Assembly: GCF_030445035.2 (NCBI RefSeq) | Contig: NC_080702.1 | Coordinates: forward strand, 25,865,652 to 25,929,651 | DNA: 64,000 nucleotides | Source of the DNA: Dasypus novemcinctus | Lineage: Eukaryota > Chordata > Mammalia > Cingulata > Dasypodidae | Direction: 5' to 3' | In this document: in pieces, positions 21,180-33,020 of the stretch | Position numbering within the stretch: the stretch's first letter is position 1 | Layout: each line of letters begins with the position of its first letter | Program-made: the position numbers and the translations under genes | Notes under the pieces: generated by a model | The model's database searches: none | Told to the model about the DNA's origin: nothing | Seen by the model: the letters and a program-made list of their open reading frames with translations, nothing else

Positions 21180-22275
21180 ACATTCACAAAAAATAAAAAA
21201 GGGGAAAAGGGTAAAGACAAATGAGTTTATATGGCTAAGAGACTTCAAAGTGAATCAGGAGGTCATTCCAGAGGTTACGCTTATGCACATCTCAGCAGGT
21301 CTCATTGATAGGCAAAGTGGATACTACCCCTAAAAGCAGGGCTCCTGAGGGCTCTGGAGACATTCAGACACTATAGGCAGGGCAAATAGCTCAGGAGTTT
21401 GGTGCCTTGCCGGTGGGCCCTGCTTGGAATATATGCTCCCCAGAGAGACCAAGTTGGACTGTGTTGTGGTTTCCCTACACATGGCTCTTCTGTCCTTCTA
21501 TTTGAACCTACAATTAGTACTGGAGTTGATAGGTGTGCATCCAAGAGACATAAATCTTTGGGTGGCCCATGTGCCAACTGGGCCCTGAATCTCAACAGAC
21601 TTGCAACACCTACTCTCCAGTTCATTGGTCTCACCGAGGACAATTCAGATGGAGGTGGAGATGGACAACTACCATACCAAGGAACCAAGAGTCTACAACT
21701 GCAAGCAAGAGAGTCCCATCCATCAGCCCTATGGGATCATAGCCCCCTCTCAATTACAGGTGGAGTGGACATCACCATCCTAAAATCCTTAGGATTGGGG
21801 GATGAACTATGGACTAAAGTAGACTGGTATTCTACTTTAGTCTTATTGTGATTCTAGCAATGGAAGAAATTATATCATTGATGTGGAGGCAGTGGCCACT
21901 GGAGGTTCTGAGGGCAGGGAGAGGGAAAAACAGTTGTAATATGGGGACATTTTTGGGACTTGGAAATTATCCCAATTGACATTGTAATGACAGAGACAGG
22001 CCATTATAAATCTTGCCAAAAGCTACAGAATTGGGTGGGAGAGAGTGTAAACCACAATGTAAACTTTAATCCATGCTTAGTGGCAATGCTCCAAAGTGTG
22101 CTCATCAATTGCAATGAATGCACCTCACTAATGAAGGATGTTCTTAATGTGGAAAAATGTGGGAGGTGTAGGGAGCAGGGCATAAGGGAATCCCCTATAT
22201 ATATGTTTTTCTTTTTCCCCCTATATTTTTTATGTGACATTTGTATAATCTAAGTATCTTTAAAAAAAAAAAAAA
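21180..22275 (+). mobile_element. 5'-truncated L1 3'UTR copy
   Basis: Plus-strand copy following L1-B 45,470-46,450: 'gacaaatgagtttatatggc', 'ctcagcaggtctcattgat' and, near the end, 'gtgctcatcaattgcaatga'. Ends with an A run at 22,261-22,275. A 150-codon open frame at 21,399-21,851 is not conserved in the other copies and is not taken as a gene. 21,076-21,179 is A-rich, low-information sequence. Confidence 0.75.
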
Positions 22276-22319
22276 AGAAAGAAAAGGTCAGTGACAACAA
22301 CAGCAACAACAAAAACTAT

Positions 22320-22790
22320 CTTCTAGGAATTTTATGGTACTCACTTTTACATTTAGGTCCTTGATCCATTTTGAATTTGTTTTTGTATAAAGTGTGAGAT
22401 AGGGGTCCTCTTTCATTTATTGGTATATGGATATCCAATTCTCCCAGCATGATTTGTTGAAGAGACTCTTCTTTCCCAGTTGTGTGGACTTTGCAGACCT
22501 GTCAGATATCAGTTGGCCAGAGGTGACAGTCAACTTCTTAACTATCAATTCAATTCTATTGGCCAATATATACATATATATATATCTTACAAGTACCTTG
22601 GTGTTTTGACCACTGTAGTTTCATAATATGTTTTAAAGGCAGGACGTGTAAGTCCTCTTAGTTTGTTCTTTTTTTCCAAGATGTTTTTGGCTTTTTGGGG
22701 CACCTCACCTTTCCAAAATAGGTTGATAATTGACTTTTCCATTTCTGAATAAAGGATGTTGGACATTTTTTTAAATAAACTTTTAAAAAT
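22320..22790 (-). mobile_element. Old L1 ORF2 3' fragment
   Basis: Antisense ORF2: 'aggtccttgatccattttga' and 'gtatggatatccaattctc' are the expected C-terminal region. 22,587-22,823 reads as a broken piece with FKTYYETTV and INLFWKGE, which match the FKTYYKAT and MKFIWKGK words of L1-A and L1-B. Confidence 0.7.
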
Positions 22791-22794
22791 TGTC

Positions 22795-23420
22795 CTTTTA
22801 AAAAAGATACATAGATCACACAAACATTATGTTAAAAAACATGAGGTTCCCATATACCCCACCCCCACCACACCCCCACTCCTCCCACATCAACATCCCC
22901 TTTCATCATGAAAGCACATTCATTGCATTTGGTGAATACACACTGGAGCACTGCCACTCCACATGGACCATAGTTTACATTGTAGTTCTCCACATCAGTA
23001 ATATAATTTCTTCCATTGCTAGAGTCACAATTCTATAGTAGAATACCAGCAAGTCCACTCCAATCCATATTATATTCCTCCATCCTGTGGACCTTGGGAT
23101 GGCGAGGTCCACTTCACCTCTAATTCAACAGGGGCCTAGATCCCAGGTGGCTGATGGATGCGATTCTCCTGCTTGCAGTTGTAGACACTCTCGGTTCCCT
23201 GGTGTGGTGGTTGACCATACTTGCCTCCCCATCAGCTGACCTGACTAAGTCCAATGAACCAGAGGGCAGGTTTTGGAACTCTGCTGAGACTCAGGGCCCA
23301 GTTGGCACATGGACAGTCCAGAGATTCAAGTCTCCTGAGCATACACAAACCCCAGCACCAACCACAGATTCAGTAAAAGTGACAGAAGAGGCATGTGTAG
23401 AAAGGCCACATTGGAGTTCT
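22795..23420 (-). mobile_element. L1 3'UTR terminal copy
   Basis: Antisense L1 3' end: 'aacatgaggttcccatata', 'gcatttggtgaatacacac', then a jump at about 23,025 to 'cctccatcctgtggacct' and 'ggtgtggtggttgaccat'. About 250 bp are missing at the jump compared with L1-A. It ends in a T/A run near 23,425 against ORF2 sequence. Confidence 0.7.
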
Positions 23421-23424
23421 TTTT

Positions 23425-25355
23425 TTAAAAATTTCTTCCTCAGTTTGCTCATTATTGGTGTACAGATATGCTGCTGAGTTTTGCTCATTGATCTTATAAC
23501 CTGTGACTTTACTGAACTCATTTATAAGTTCTAGAAGCTTTGTTGTAGATTTCTAAGGGTTTTCTATTTATAGGATCATTTCATCTGCAAATAGTGAAAT
23601 TTTGAATCCTTCCTTTCCAATTTGAATGTCTTTTATATCTGGTTCTTGCCTCAGTGCTCAAGCAATTACTTCTACAACAATATTAATAGGAGGGGTGGTA
23701 GTGGGCACCTTGTCTCGTTCCTGTTGTTAGAGGGAAAGATTTTAGGATTTCACCATTGTATATGATGTTAGCTGTGGGTTTTTCAAATATACCCTTTATC
23801 ATGTTCAGAAAGTTTCCTTCTATTCCTATCTTTTGCAGTGTTTTTATCAAGAAAGGTGTTGTATTTTGTCAAATGCTTTTTCTGCATCTGTAGATATGAT
23901 CATGTGATTTTTCCCATTTGACCTGTTTATGTGGTGTATTACATCGATTGATTTTCTTATGTTGAACCATCCTTGCATACCAGGGATGAAATCCACTTAG
24001 TCATGGTGTATAATTCATTTGATTTGTTGTTGAATACCATTATCAAGTATTTTCTTGAGGATTTTAGCATCTAGGTTCATTAGAGATTGCAGTGTCTTTT
24101 TAGCTTTGGTATTAGGGTAATGTTGACATGATAGAATGAGTTAGGCAATGTTCCTTCTACTTCGATTTTTTGGAAGAGTTTAATCAAGATTTGTGTTAGT
24201 TCTTTCCAGATTGTTTGGTAGAATTTGCCTTTGAAGCCATCTGACCCAGGGTTGTTCTTAGTTTGGAGGTTTTTAAAGACTGATTCTATCTCTTTAATTG
24301 CGATTGGCTTGTGGAGATCATCAATTACTTCTTTCATCAACGTAGGGTGCTTATGTGTTTCTAGGAATTTGTCCATTTCCTCTAAATTGTCTTTCTTTTG
24401 GATATAGTTTTTCAAAGTATCCTCTTACAATAGTCTTTTTTCTGTGGGGTCAGTGGTGATGTCCCATTTCTCATTTCTTATTTTGTGTATTTGCATCTTC
24501 TCTCTTTTATTCTTTGTTAGTCTAGCTAAGGGTTTGTCAATTTTATTGATCTTTTCAAAGAACCATTTCTTTGTTTCATTTTTTCAAGTGCTTTCTTATT
24601 TTCTATTTCATTTAGTTCTACGCTAATCTATGTTATTTCTTTCTTCTTCCTTTGGGTTTAGTTTTTTGTTGTTTTTTTTTTCACTAATTCCTCCAAGTAT
24701 GCAGTTAGGTCTTCGATTTTGACTCTTTCTTCTTTTCTGATGTATGAATTTATGGCTCTGAATTTCCCTCTCAGTACAGCTTTTGCTGCATCCCATAAGT
24801 TTTGATATGTTCTGTTGTTATTTTCATTGGTTTCAAGGTAGTTACTGATTTCTTTTGAGAGTTCCTCCTTGACACACTATTTGTCTAAGAGTTTGTTGCT
24901 TAACATCCATATGTTGGTACCTAATCTGGTTCTCTGGCCCTTGCAGAATTCCAGCTTCATTCCATGGGTCAGAGAAATTATTTTGTATGATTTCAATCTT
25001 TACAAATTCATTGAAACTTTCTCTGTGTCCTAGCATGTGGTCTATCTTGGAGAAGATCCTTGTGCACTGGAGAAGAATGTATATCCTACTGTATTTGGGT
25101 GTAATGTTCTGTATATGTCTATTTGGTTCATATCCTCTAATATTTCATTCAAAATCTTTGCTTCTTTATTAATTCTCTGTTGAGGTGTTCTGTCCAATGT
25201 TGATAATGGTGTATTAAAGTCCCCCATTATAATTGTAGAGGCATCTATTCCTTTACTTAGCTTTTCCAGTGTTTGACTCATGTATTTGGAGTCCCCTCAG
25301 TTAGAAGAATAAATGTTTATAATTGTTCTTTCTTCTTGAGAGGTTACCCCTTTTA
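23425..25355 (-). pseudogene. L1-C ORF2 fragment (reverse transcriptase to endonuclease)
   Basis: Antisense ORF2 of a third L1. 24,080-24,415 encodes the KNLQTKNNPGSDGFKG region before the RT core, and 25,042-25,281 encodes endonuclease words (IIMGDFNTPLSTLDRT). Stops and frame changes are frequent. The 3' third of ORF2 is missing on the left and the endonuclease N-terminus on the right. Confidence 0.8.
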
Positions 25356-25545
25356 CTAAATCTGTTTAATTTTAGATGTACTTCTTCCACATCACTAATT
25401 CTTTCCTTTGCTTCTTCAAATCTGCTGTCATTTGCTGAGAGTGTATTTGTGATTTCTTGAATTTTGCCATTCATCACCATGATATCTGTTATCTTCTTGC
25501 ATATGTTTACAGTTCCTTCAGGATGCTCTCCAAGTGTTTCCAAAC
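25356..25545 (-). pseudogene. L1-C ORF1 N-terminal remnant
   Basis: ORF1 coiled-coil sequence (NTLSANDSRFEEAKERISD in the minus sense) corresponding to L1-B 39,010-39,130. It joins ORF2 endonuclease sequence directly at about 25,356 and 5'UTR at about 25,545. So L1-C lost the ORF1 C-terminal half plus the ORF2 start, and separately the ORF1 start. Confidence 0.7.
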
Positions 25546-26985
25546 TGAATATGGAAAAGAATATAGTATGAATTAAAAGGCCAGTGTGATCAGGAGAGAG
25601 GGAAATACAAAAGAAAGGATAACACAAAGAGAAAATAAAAGAGAGAAAACAGAATAGAGGTGTTAGAAATAAAAAGTCAGAAAAATTGGGGGCTAAGCAA
25701 TGAGAGGTGGAATGTGAGAGCAACAGCAGAAGATGGAAGATAGAAAGATGCAACAAAAGGAGATAGCATTGGTAGGCAAAATCAGTACACACAAAAAACA
25801 GGAAATTGAGGATGAGAAAGCACAGAAAGCAAGAAATACTGCATGCAGCACATAATAGAAAAAAGAAGAAATAAAAAAGAAGAAAAAAAAAGGCACTGGG
25901 GGGATAAAGAGAAAGGAAAGACAAGAAAACAAACAAAAAACCCAGACAAGCCCTCAGGCAAGGTGTCCTCTTTACAGTTGAATAAACTGCTTAGGAATCT
26001 GTCCTTCCCCCTTTCTCCCTTCTCTGTCCCCCAGGGCAGCAGGAAACCTCTGCGAGCTCCCCTCTGAGATTCAAGTGAGACCCTGGTGAACCAACTCACC
26101 ACAGAAAATAATGATTCTCAGTCTCTTTGAGAGCTAGCATCCATACCTTGCCAGGAACCCTAAATATGCTACTGGAAACCTACCAAGGCTACTATCCCCC
26201 TCCCTTAGGTATGTTGCACAGGATTAGTTAATTGCTTGATTCTGCCTTCTCCTGGACCATTTTTCCCTATCCCAGGGCATTTAGGTAAATTCGGCTTCCT
26301 TAGCAGATTCACCTCTCCTCTCTTCCTGATCTCTCCTCAATCCAACTGGCATGCTCCTCCAGTCTCGAAAAAGGGAGGACCAGACATTTGAGTCTGCACT
26401 CCTTGGGGTCCTTTGCAACTCTCACCAGAACCCTCCCACTCTTGGAGTTTGTCTGAGACTGGTGGGCTTAGGGGAATGCTGGGTTCAGGGAATGCTGGGT
26501 TCAGGGAATGCTGGATTCAGGGAATGTGGGCTTCGGGAGCATGGACTCGGGGAACATGAGTTTGAGGAATGTGGGGTACAGAGAATGTGGGGTTTGGGGA
26601 ATGCAGGATACAGAGAACGTGGGGTTTGGGGAACACAGGGTTCAGGGAATGTGGGTTTGGGTATCATGGATTTAGGGAACCAGGGACTCAGGAATGTTGC
26701 TGTGCAACTGGCAGTGTTCAGGGAATGCTGTGGCTATCAGCCCTAGTGGAAGGGTTCAGCCTTCCCACAGTTTTCGGCATAAGTGCCAGAAACCCATGGT
26801 TTTACCTTAAACAAGCATTCCTTTTGTTGTACTCTCTCCAGATCAATGTCCAGAAACCTCCTGCTTTGTGGGTTCCCAAAACAGCCTACTCAGGCAGGAT
26901 TCTGCCCCCACTCAGCTGGCTTTTGGCAGGAGAGACGATGAGGGTGCACTCACTTGGATACCATCATGCCCCACCTCCCCCTCTC
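25546..26985 (-). promoter_or_regulatory. L1-C 5'UTR
   Basis: Starts at 'aactgaatatggaaaagaat', which matches L1-A 13,284, then the purine-rich tract 25,840-25,900, and reaches the L1 5' terminus near 26,985 ('gtgcactcacttggatacca' then 'gccccacctccccctct' on the plus strand). The 26,465-26,720 part has expanded into a 16-bp tandem array. Codon-like frames here, including a long one from 26,569, are not genes. Confidence 0.65.
26465..26720. repeat. 16-bp minisatellite inside the L1-C 5'UTR
   Basis: About 15 head-to-tail units of 16 bp. The first three are nearly identical (GGAATGCTGGGTTCAG); later ones drift (GAATGTGGGGTACAGA, GAATGTGGGGTTTGGG). Units near 26,470-26,520 are the most uniform, which suggests recent expansion at that end. 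Neither L1-A nor L1-B has the array. Confidence 0.85.
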
Positions 26986-26989
26986 ATTT

Positions 26990-27231
26990 TTTACTTCATT
27001 TTTTTCTCTCTCAGGCTAGCTAAGTGTTTGTTGATTTTGTTGATCATTTTGGAGAATGAACTTTTTGTTTTATTGATTCCCTCTATTGCCTTTTTGTTCT
27101 CAATTTCATTTATTTCTTTTGTGATCTTTATTATTTCTTTCCTTTGGCTTAGTTTGGGACATGTTTGCTGTTTTTTCTCTAATTCCTCCAAGTATACACT
27201 TAGGTCTTTGATTTTAGCTCTTTCCTTTTTT
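26990..27231 (-). mobile_element. Old L1 ORF2 fragment, left of an L1 insertion
   Basis: Antisense ORF2: 27,191 to 26,991 encodes SLREKKMKK-type words and NEIENKKAIEGINKTKS, which fits the segment before the RT core. It continues at 28,478 after removal of the younger L1 in 27,232-28,477, with one TSD copy at 27,218-27,231. Confidence 0.7.
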
Positions 27232-28477
27232 TGTCTTTATTTATTTATTTTTAATGTTACATTAAAAAAATATGAGGTGCCCATATATCTCCTGCCCCCC
27301 TCACCCCACTCCTCCCATATCAACAACCTCCTCCATCATCATGGGGCATTCATTGCACTTGGTGAACACAACTCTGAGCACTGCTGCAACACATGGACAA
27401 TGGTCCACACTATACTCTACACTCTCCCCCAGTCCACCCAGCAGGCCATGGCAGAACATACAATGTCCACAACTGTCCCTGCAGTACCACCCAGGACAAC
27501 TCCAAGTCCCAAAAGTGCTCCCACATCACATCTCCTTCTCCCTACCCTCAGCAGCTACTATGGGCACTGTCTCCACATCAATGCTACATTTTCTTCCATT
27601 ACTAATCACAATAGTTCCAGGATAGAATATCAGCAAGGCTACACTAATTCATACTCTATTCCTCCATCCTGTGGACCCTGGGGTGGTTATGTCCACTCCA
27701 CCTCTATATTGAGAGGGGGCTTAGATTCCACTTGGATGATTGATGCAACTCTCCTGCTTGCAGTTGTAGGCACTCTTGGCTCCCCGGTGTGGTGGTTGAC
27801 CTTCACCTCCCTGCTAGCTGGCTAGAGTAAGTCCAATAAACCAGAGGGTAGGAGTTACAAGTCTGCTGAGGCTCAGGGCCTGGCTGTCACATAGACAGTC
27901 CAGAGATTCAGGTCCCCTGAGTATACACCAAACCCCAGTGCCAACCACAGGTCTGGTAAAAGTAACAGGAGAGGCTTGTGAACAAAGATCACATCTGAGT
28001 CCAACTCCATCACACTCAGGAACACAAACTCCAAAATAGGGCCAACTGACAAGGCACTGAAGTCCATCTACCATGACCATAGAGCCTGTGGGTTTCTATA
28101 GCCCTCAGGAAAACCAGTACCTGGGGTTGAATCAACTTTGGCTGTCTCTGGGACCCTCCTGAGGCGTGCATAAGGGTGACCCCTCTGATGACCTCCTGAT
28201 TCCTTTTTGGAGACTCATAGCTATACAAACTCATTTGTCCTTTCCATTTCCCCCTTTTATTCAAGGTCAAAAAGCATTTTTAACACCTGATATTACATGT
28301 AGGCTGAGATATTCTGCTGGTCTTAGTTGATCCTTTATTCAAGGTCGTTTTCTAGTTATATCATCAGCTGGTACTTGATAGTAATCCCTTTGTGCCAGGA
28401 AGGCTCTTCCATGGGAGTCATGTCCCATACTGGGGGGAAGGCAATGCATTTGCATGCTGAGTTTGGCTTTGAGAGTT
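27232..28477 (-). mobile_element. 5'-truncated young L1 (3'UTR only) with TSD
   Basis: Antisense L1 3'UTR from the tail (27,232-27,275) to a truncation in 'catgctgagtttggct' at 28,470. Flanked by CTCTTTCCTTTTT at 27,218-27,230 and 28,478-28,490. The host L1 reads through once one TSD and the insert are removed. It stays close to L1-B over its whole length, so it is among the younger insertions. Confidence 0.85.
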
Positions 28478-30050
28478 CTCTTTCCTTTTTAAAATGTAAG
28501 TATTGAGAGCTTATATAAGGTACTGCCTGTAATTACTTTCAGCACTGCCTCTCAGCACTGCCTCTCTGGCAGCCTTTGCTGAATCTCAAAGGTTTGATAT
28601 GTTGTGTTCTTGTTTGCATTAATCTTGGTATATTTACTGATTTCTTTCATGATTTTTTTTTGACCCACTGATTACTTAAAAATATGCTGTTTAATCTCCT
28701 TATACTGGTGAATTTCCCTTTTTTTCCATCTGTTATTGATTTTCAACTTCATCCTATTATGATCAGAGAAAGCATTTTATATAACTTCTGTCCTTTTACA
28801 TTTATTGAGACCTAGCTTGTGACCCAATATATTGTGTATTGTGGGCACCCATTTTAGGATAATAAATAGTTATGATTGATATTCCTTCTAGGTGCATTGT
28901 CTCTTTTATTAATATTTAATGACCTTCTTCATCTCTTATAACAATTTTGCATTTAAAATCTATTTTGTCTGATATTAGTATCATTACTCCAGAACTTTTT
29001 TGGTTACTATCTGCATGGAATATCTTTCTCCAGTCTTTCACTTTCAGCCTGATTATGTCCTTGCATCTTAGGTGAGTGTCTTATTGAGAGCATATAGATG
29101 GCTCATAGTTTTTATCCATTCTGTCAGTCTGTGTCTTTTGATTGTGGAGCTCAATCCATTAACCTTCAATGTTATTACCATAAAGGCATTATTTATTTTG
29201 TACATCTTATACTTTGACTTTCTGTTTCCATACCTTATTATTGCCTGTCTTTTCACCCTTGTGATTATTATCCTTCCTGATAATCTTCATTTCTACACTC
29301 TTCCCTAAGTCTCTTGCCCTTATCTTTTCCTTTCAGGCTACAGAACTCCCTTTAGTATCTTTTATATATCCAGTCTTTTGATAATAAACTCTCTCAGTTT
29401 TATTTGTTTCTGAATACTTCAATCTTACCCTCATTTTCGAAGGGCCTTTTGCCAGATAAAGAACTCTTAATTGCCAGTTTTACTCTTTGAGAGCCTTCAA
29501 TACATCATTGCACTCTCTTCTCACCTCCATGTTTTTGGATGAGATCAGCACTTAGTCTTACTGAGTTTCCCTTATATGCGATGCATTGCTTTTTCTCTTG
29601 TCATTTTCAGAATCATCTCTTTATCTCTGGCATTTGACATTCTGAACAGCAGATATCTCAGATTATGTCTGTTCAGATTTATTCTGTTTTGGGTGTACTG
29701 CCCTTCTTCAATATTGATATTTATGTCTTTCATAAGGGGTGGCAACTTTTTGGTCACTATTATTTCAAATATTTTTTTTTTCCTTTTCCTGTTCTCTCCT
29801 CCCTCAGGGACACCTATTACACATATGTTTGTGTGTTTTATGTTGTCTTTCAATCCTCTGTTTCATTTTTTCCCAGTCTTTTCTGTTTCTATTCTCCTGT
29901 ATTTTCAAGTTCAGATGCTCACTCGTCCAATTCACTAATTCTATCCTCCACCAATTCAAATCTGTTTCATGCCTCTAATGTATTTTTTCATCCCCCTTGC
30001 GACTTTTTTGTCTTTGTTCATTTCACTGTACATACTTCTGTGTCTGTATT
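28478..30050 (-). mobile_element. Old L1 ORF2 5' part and ORF1
   Basis: Antisense old L1. 28,580-28,900 and 29,068-29,256 carry endonuclease words (ITLKVNGLSSTIKRHRL). 29,572-29,853 encodes ORF1 words (HTNICVIGVPEGGENR, DININIEEGQYTQNRIN). All frames are broken and divergence from L1-A is high. The small gap 28,520-28,570 holds a local duplication of CAGCACTGCCTCT. Confidence 0.75.
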
Positions 30051-30054
30051 ATTT

Positions 30055-30345
30055 GTTTTCCCCTCCCCCCTTGCAGCTTGTTTGCTGTTTGCTCTCTGTG
30101 TTCATTCGCTGCTGACTCTTCAGTGTTCTTGCTTGTCTCCCTTCTTTTGTTGTATCACTTTTGCTCAGTCAGCTCTCTGTGGCATCTGTGGGCCAGGCAG
30201 TGCTCTGCGGTGCCTGTGGGCTGGGCAGCACTCCACAGCATGCGGGCGAGCCTGCCTTCACAAGGAGGCCCCAGGACATGAACCCAGGGCCTCCCATATG
30301 GTATACAGGAGCTCATCTGATTGAGCCTCAGCCGCTTACCCTCTA
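30055..30345 (-). mobile_element. DAS-type SINE, short form
   Basis: Antisense copy of the shorter SINE class whose head reads GGCTCAATC(A/T)GATTGGGCTCC rather than GGCCCAGTGGTTAGGG. Here the head side is at 30,285-30,345 ('gagctcatctgattgagcct') and the tail at 30,055-30,110. It inserted into the old L1 ORF1. The nearby frame 29,665-30,324 crosses the boundary and is not a gene. Confidence 0.8.
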
Positions 30346-30995
30346 GTGTATTTTAATCTCATTCATTATGTCTTTCATTCCCACTGTTATTTTTCTTTGC
30401 AGGGTTTCTAATTGCTTTTTATGCTCACCCAGTGTCTTTTAATGTCCTTTATTTCTTTAGCTATACTTTTCTTCAACTGTTTAAGATTTAGGAGATTTGT
30501 TTGAACATCATTGATTAGTTTTCTTATATCCTGTGTCTTTTCAGGATTTTTTATTTGAAACTTTGGCTAGACTGTATCTTCCTTTTTCTTAGTATATGTG
30601 CATTTGTGCTGCTATCTAATTATCTATTTATATAGGTGAATTTAATGTTCAATTTCTCTCTCTCTATTTTAAAGATTTATTTATTTTGCAATTTCTCTTC
30701 CTTGACAAGTGGTTTCGTTTCACTGCTCTTCTTTGGTTTTTGGTTCAACCTATTCTAAATCTGTATGATTGCCCAGCTTACATTTTCAAAAGAGGCCCAG
30801 GGACCCACTAATGGGGTGCAGAACAGATTCAAGGTTGCCCAACCATGACTCCAGAAGGCTTTTTTACTTATTGCAGTTTCCCGGCCTGCCAGCAGATGGC
30901 ACTCTTTTATGACTCTTTCCACCGAGGTGTCTCTTTTAACCTCGACTCACTGGTGATTCTGGTCTGGTGGGAGATGAGATTCAAAACAAAATCCA
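30346..30995 (-). mobile_element. Old L1 ORF1 N-terminus and 5'UTR
   Basis: Continuation of the old L1 after the SINE: 'ggtttctaattgctttttat' and 'ctatacttttcttcaactgt' in antisense ORF1 style, then 5'UTR-like 'ttcccggcctgccagcagat' at 30,879-30,900. No usable frame. Confidence 0.5.
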
Positions 30996-31400
30996 GGGAA
31001 GCGGACTTGGCCCAGTGGTTAGGGCGTCCATCTACCACATGGGAGGTCTGCAGTTCAAACCCTGGGCCTCCTTGACCCATGTGGAGCTGGCCCATGTGCA
31101 GTGCTGATGTGCACAAGGAGTGCCCTGCCATGCAGGGGTGTCCCCCACGTAGGGGAGCCTCACGCGCAAGGAGTGTGCCCCATAAGGAGAGCCACCCAGC
31201 ATGAAAGAAAGTGCAGCCTGCCCAGGAATGGTGCCGCCCACACAGAGAGCTGACACAAGATGATGCAACAAAATGAAACACAGATTCCCATGCCACTGAC
31301 ATCAACAGAAGTGGACAAAGAAGACGACACAGCAAATAGACACAGAGAACAGACAACCGGGGGGGGAGGGGAGAGAAATAAATAAATAAATAAATATTAA
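30996..31400 (+). mobile_element. DAS-type SINE, long form
   Basis: Plus-strand tRNA-like head with box A region ACTTGGCCCAGTGGTTAGGG (about 31,005-31,024) and B box AGTTCAAACCC (31,052-31,062), body with GTGCAGCCTGCCCAGGAATG (31,212-31,231) and a tail of AAATA repeats ending in A-rich sequence. Flanks share a weak CAAAACAAAA similarity that may be the TSD. Confidence 0.9.
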
Positions 31401-31835
31401 AAACAAAACAAAACAACAGGATCCACTAGTAAAACTCAGTGAAGAGAAACCACACTCTTCCCCCTAATACACCCTTCCTTGCCATCAGGAGGAAGACCTC
31501 CATTCCCCTCTCAGCTGGCTGCAGTGGCCATTGGTTTTACCCCCAGGCTGTTTGCTTTGAGGGTGAGCAATGGGTGCCATTCCTGGCCATGGAGACTAAT
31601 AACTCACAGTTTTGTCTTGGCCTCTTCATCTCTGTCCATCCTGGACAATGCACAGCACTCTCCTGGACTGCAGATCCCCATAGCAGTTCCTTTTGAAGCT
31701 TTTTGTCCTTCCTCCATTGTTTTTGTAATAGAGTTTAGCCCTGCCACCCTACTCTGATGCCATATTCCCAGAAGTCTCCAGGGCACTTTTCTACATACCT
31801 TTAATCATAGAACTTTCCTGATGGTATTGGGTCTA
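31401..31835 (-). mobile_element. Old L1 5'UTR remainder
   Basis: GC-richer non-coding sequence continuing the old L1 beyond the SINE ('gaggaagacctccattcccc', 'gacaatgcacagcactctcc'). It has no match elsewhere in the window and is placed here by position and style only. Confidence 0.35.
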
Positions 31836-31839
31836 TTTG

Positions 31840-31960
31840 TCTCTCTGATTCAGACATTGAGATCCTTTAGAGTTTTGTTCCTTTATATCCTCAGCACTTA
31901 AACAGTGCCTTGGGACACTGACATTCAGTAAGTGCTTGAGTGGATGAATAATATAAGGCA
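31840..31960 (+). repeat. L2-like LINE 3' end relic
   Basis: 'cctcagcacttaaacagtgc' and 'cattcagtaagtgcttgagt' followed by 'ggatgaataa' is the usual ending of LINE-2 elements (CCCAGCACCTAGCACAGTGC, then GTAGGTGCTCAATAAATG). Ancient and non-coding. Confidence 0.6.
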
Positions 31961-32685
31961 AAGAGTTAGAAAAAAATGCCCCCAAAAGATAAACAAAAGT
32001 CACACCTGTCCCCTTCACTTAAAAGTGTTCTATATTGGAGATTATTTGGAAGGTAAAGATGATCCACATTATTTAGGTTATTTCTCTTTATAGAAGATGC
32101 AGGGTCAAAATTTAACCATTTTGATGCCAGTGACAAAAAACATTTAGCTCTGTTCTCTTAAATTGCTAAATAATGAATGCAATAGATATTTTCACCTCAT
32201 CTGTGACTTGCCATCATCTTAGGGATAGTATAAATGGTTTGAGGAAGTTTTTTTGTTAAAGACATGTCCTGAGGCTTTTAAAAGAAGAAATTATAATAAT
32301 TTTATGTTAGCCTATGAAATAGATGCAAATGCTTTAAAGGCTCCTTCTCAAAACTGAGCTACTCCCTTTCATCACCATTTTATTCACAGAGATAACAAAG
32401 CCAATTTGGCATGAAGTTTCTCAATCTACCCTTGACTTCCTCTTAGTACTTCTGTTTCTGTGTCCCTGTCTTCTACTCCTTTCCTTTTAGCCTTCCTACT
32501 AATTTCATAAAAGAGGTAGCACTCCTCTTTCTGAAAGATCATGTTTTAATCTATTCCCTGGCATATTTACCAAACTTCTGCCCTCATCCTTAAAACATAT
32601 ATAAGTATTCTTCAACTTAAAAGTGAATTAAAATTTAAATAGTCACTTGGTTTTTGCTGCATGATGACATGATAATCACTAATAG
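31961..32685. other. Unique sequence, no gene recognised
   Basis: Ordinary-composition sequence without long frames. No exon flanked by good splice sites was recognised. It contains pyrimidine-rich text at 32,400-32,600 that could be a very old LINE-2 piece. Confidence 0.5.
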
Positions 32686-32689
32686 CTGT

Positions 32690-32880
32690 GAGGTTCCTTG
32701 TCTTGTGTCAGTTCAATGGTAAATAATTATCCCATTGCTTCTTCACAAACCTGTGGAGATGTCCCTACGTGATTTGCTGAACGGTAAGCATCTACTTTAT
32801 CATGGAGCCAGGATTCAAACTTGAGTTAGTCTAACTCAGGAGTCAAGATATGTGACCACAGGACAGAGGTAAGTTTAGAA
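32690..32880 (+). repeat. MIR SINE relic
   Basis: 'ggagccaggattcaaacttg' followed by 'agtctaactcaggagtcaag' is the characteristic end of the MIR core (GAGCCGGGATTCGAACCCAGG). Degraded, and old enough to be shared among placental mammals. Confidence 0.6.
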
Positions 32881-32894
32881 GCAGCTCGAGATAT

Positions 32895-33020
32895 GAAGTC
32901 CAAAGCTGCCCCCTGCTATAGCAGGATGGCCATGGGCAAGTTAGTAACACCTCAGAATCCCAGTTTCTTTCCTTATGAAAGGGTTACTACCTCAACAAGC
33001 TCTTGTTCTAACTGAACAGG
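32895..33020 (-). repeat. MIR SINE relic
   Basis: 'ggccatgggcaagttagtaa' and 'cctcagaatcccagtttctt' read as the antisense of the MIR/CORE region (GGGCAAGTCACTTAACCTCT, CTCAGTTTCCTCATCTG). Short and diverged. Confidence 0.55.

Noticed and set aside
21399-21851. 150-codon plus-strand frame
   Set aside because: Lies within an L1 3'UTR copy; equivalent positions in L1-B and L1-D are not open.
25301-25936. 211-codon hydrophobic minus-strand frame
   Set aside because: It arises from the pyrimidine-rich L1-C 5'UTR read through into a piece of ORF1; the same Phe/Leu-rich text appears in L1-A and L1-B 5'UTRs.
26465-26720. CRISPR-like short tandem repeats
   Set aside because: Units are contiguous without spacers and the genome is mammalian; this is a minisatellite.
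26569-27825. 418-codon open frame on the plus strand
   Set aside because: It runs through the 16-bp minisatellite, an L1 5'UTR, an old antisense L1 ORF2 and an antisense L1 3'UTR. It matches no protein family and crosses three insertion boundaries.
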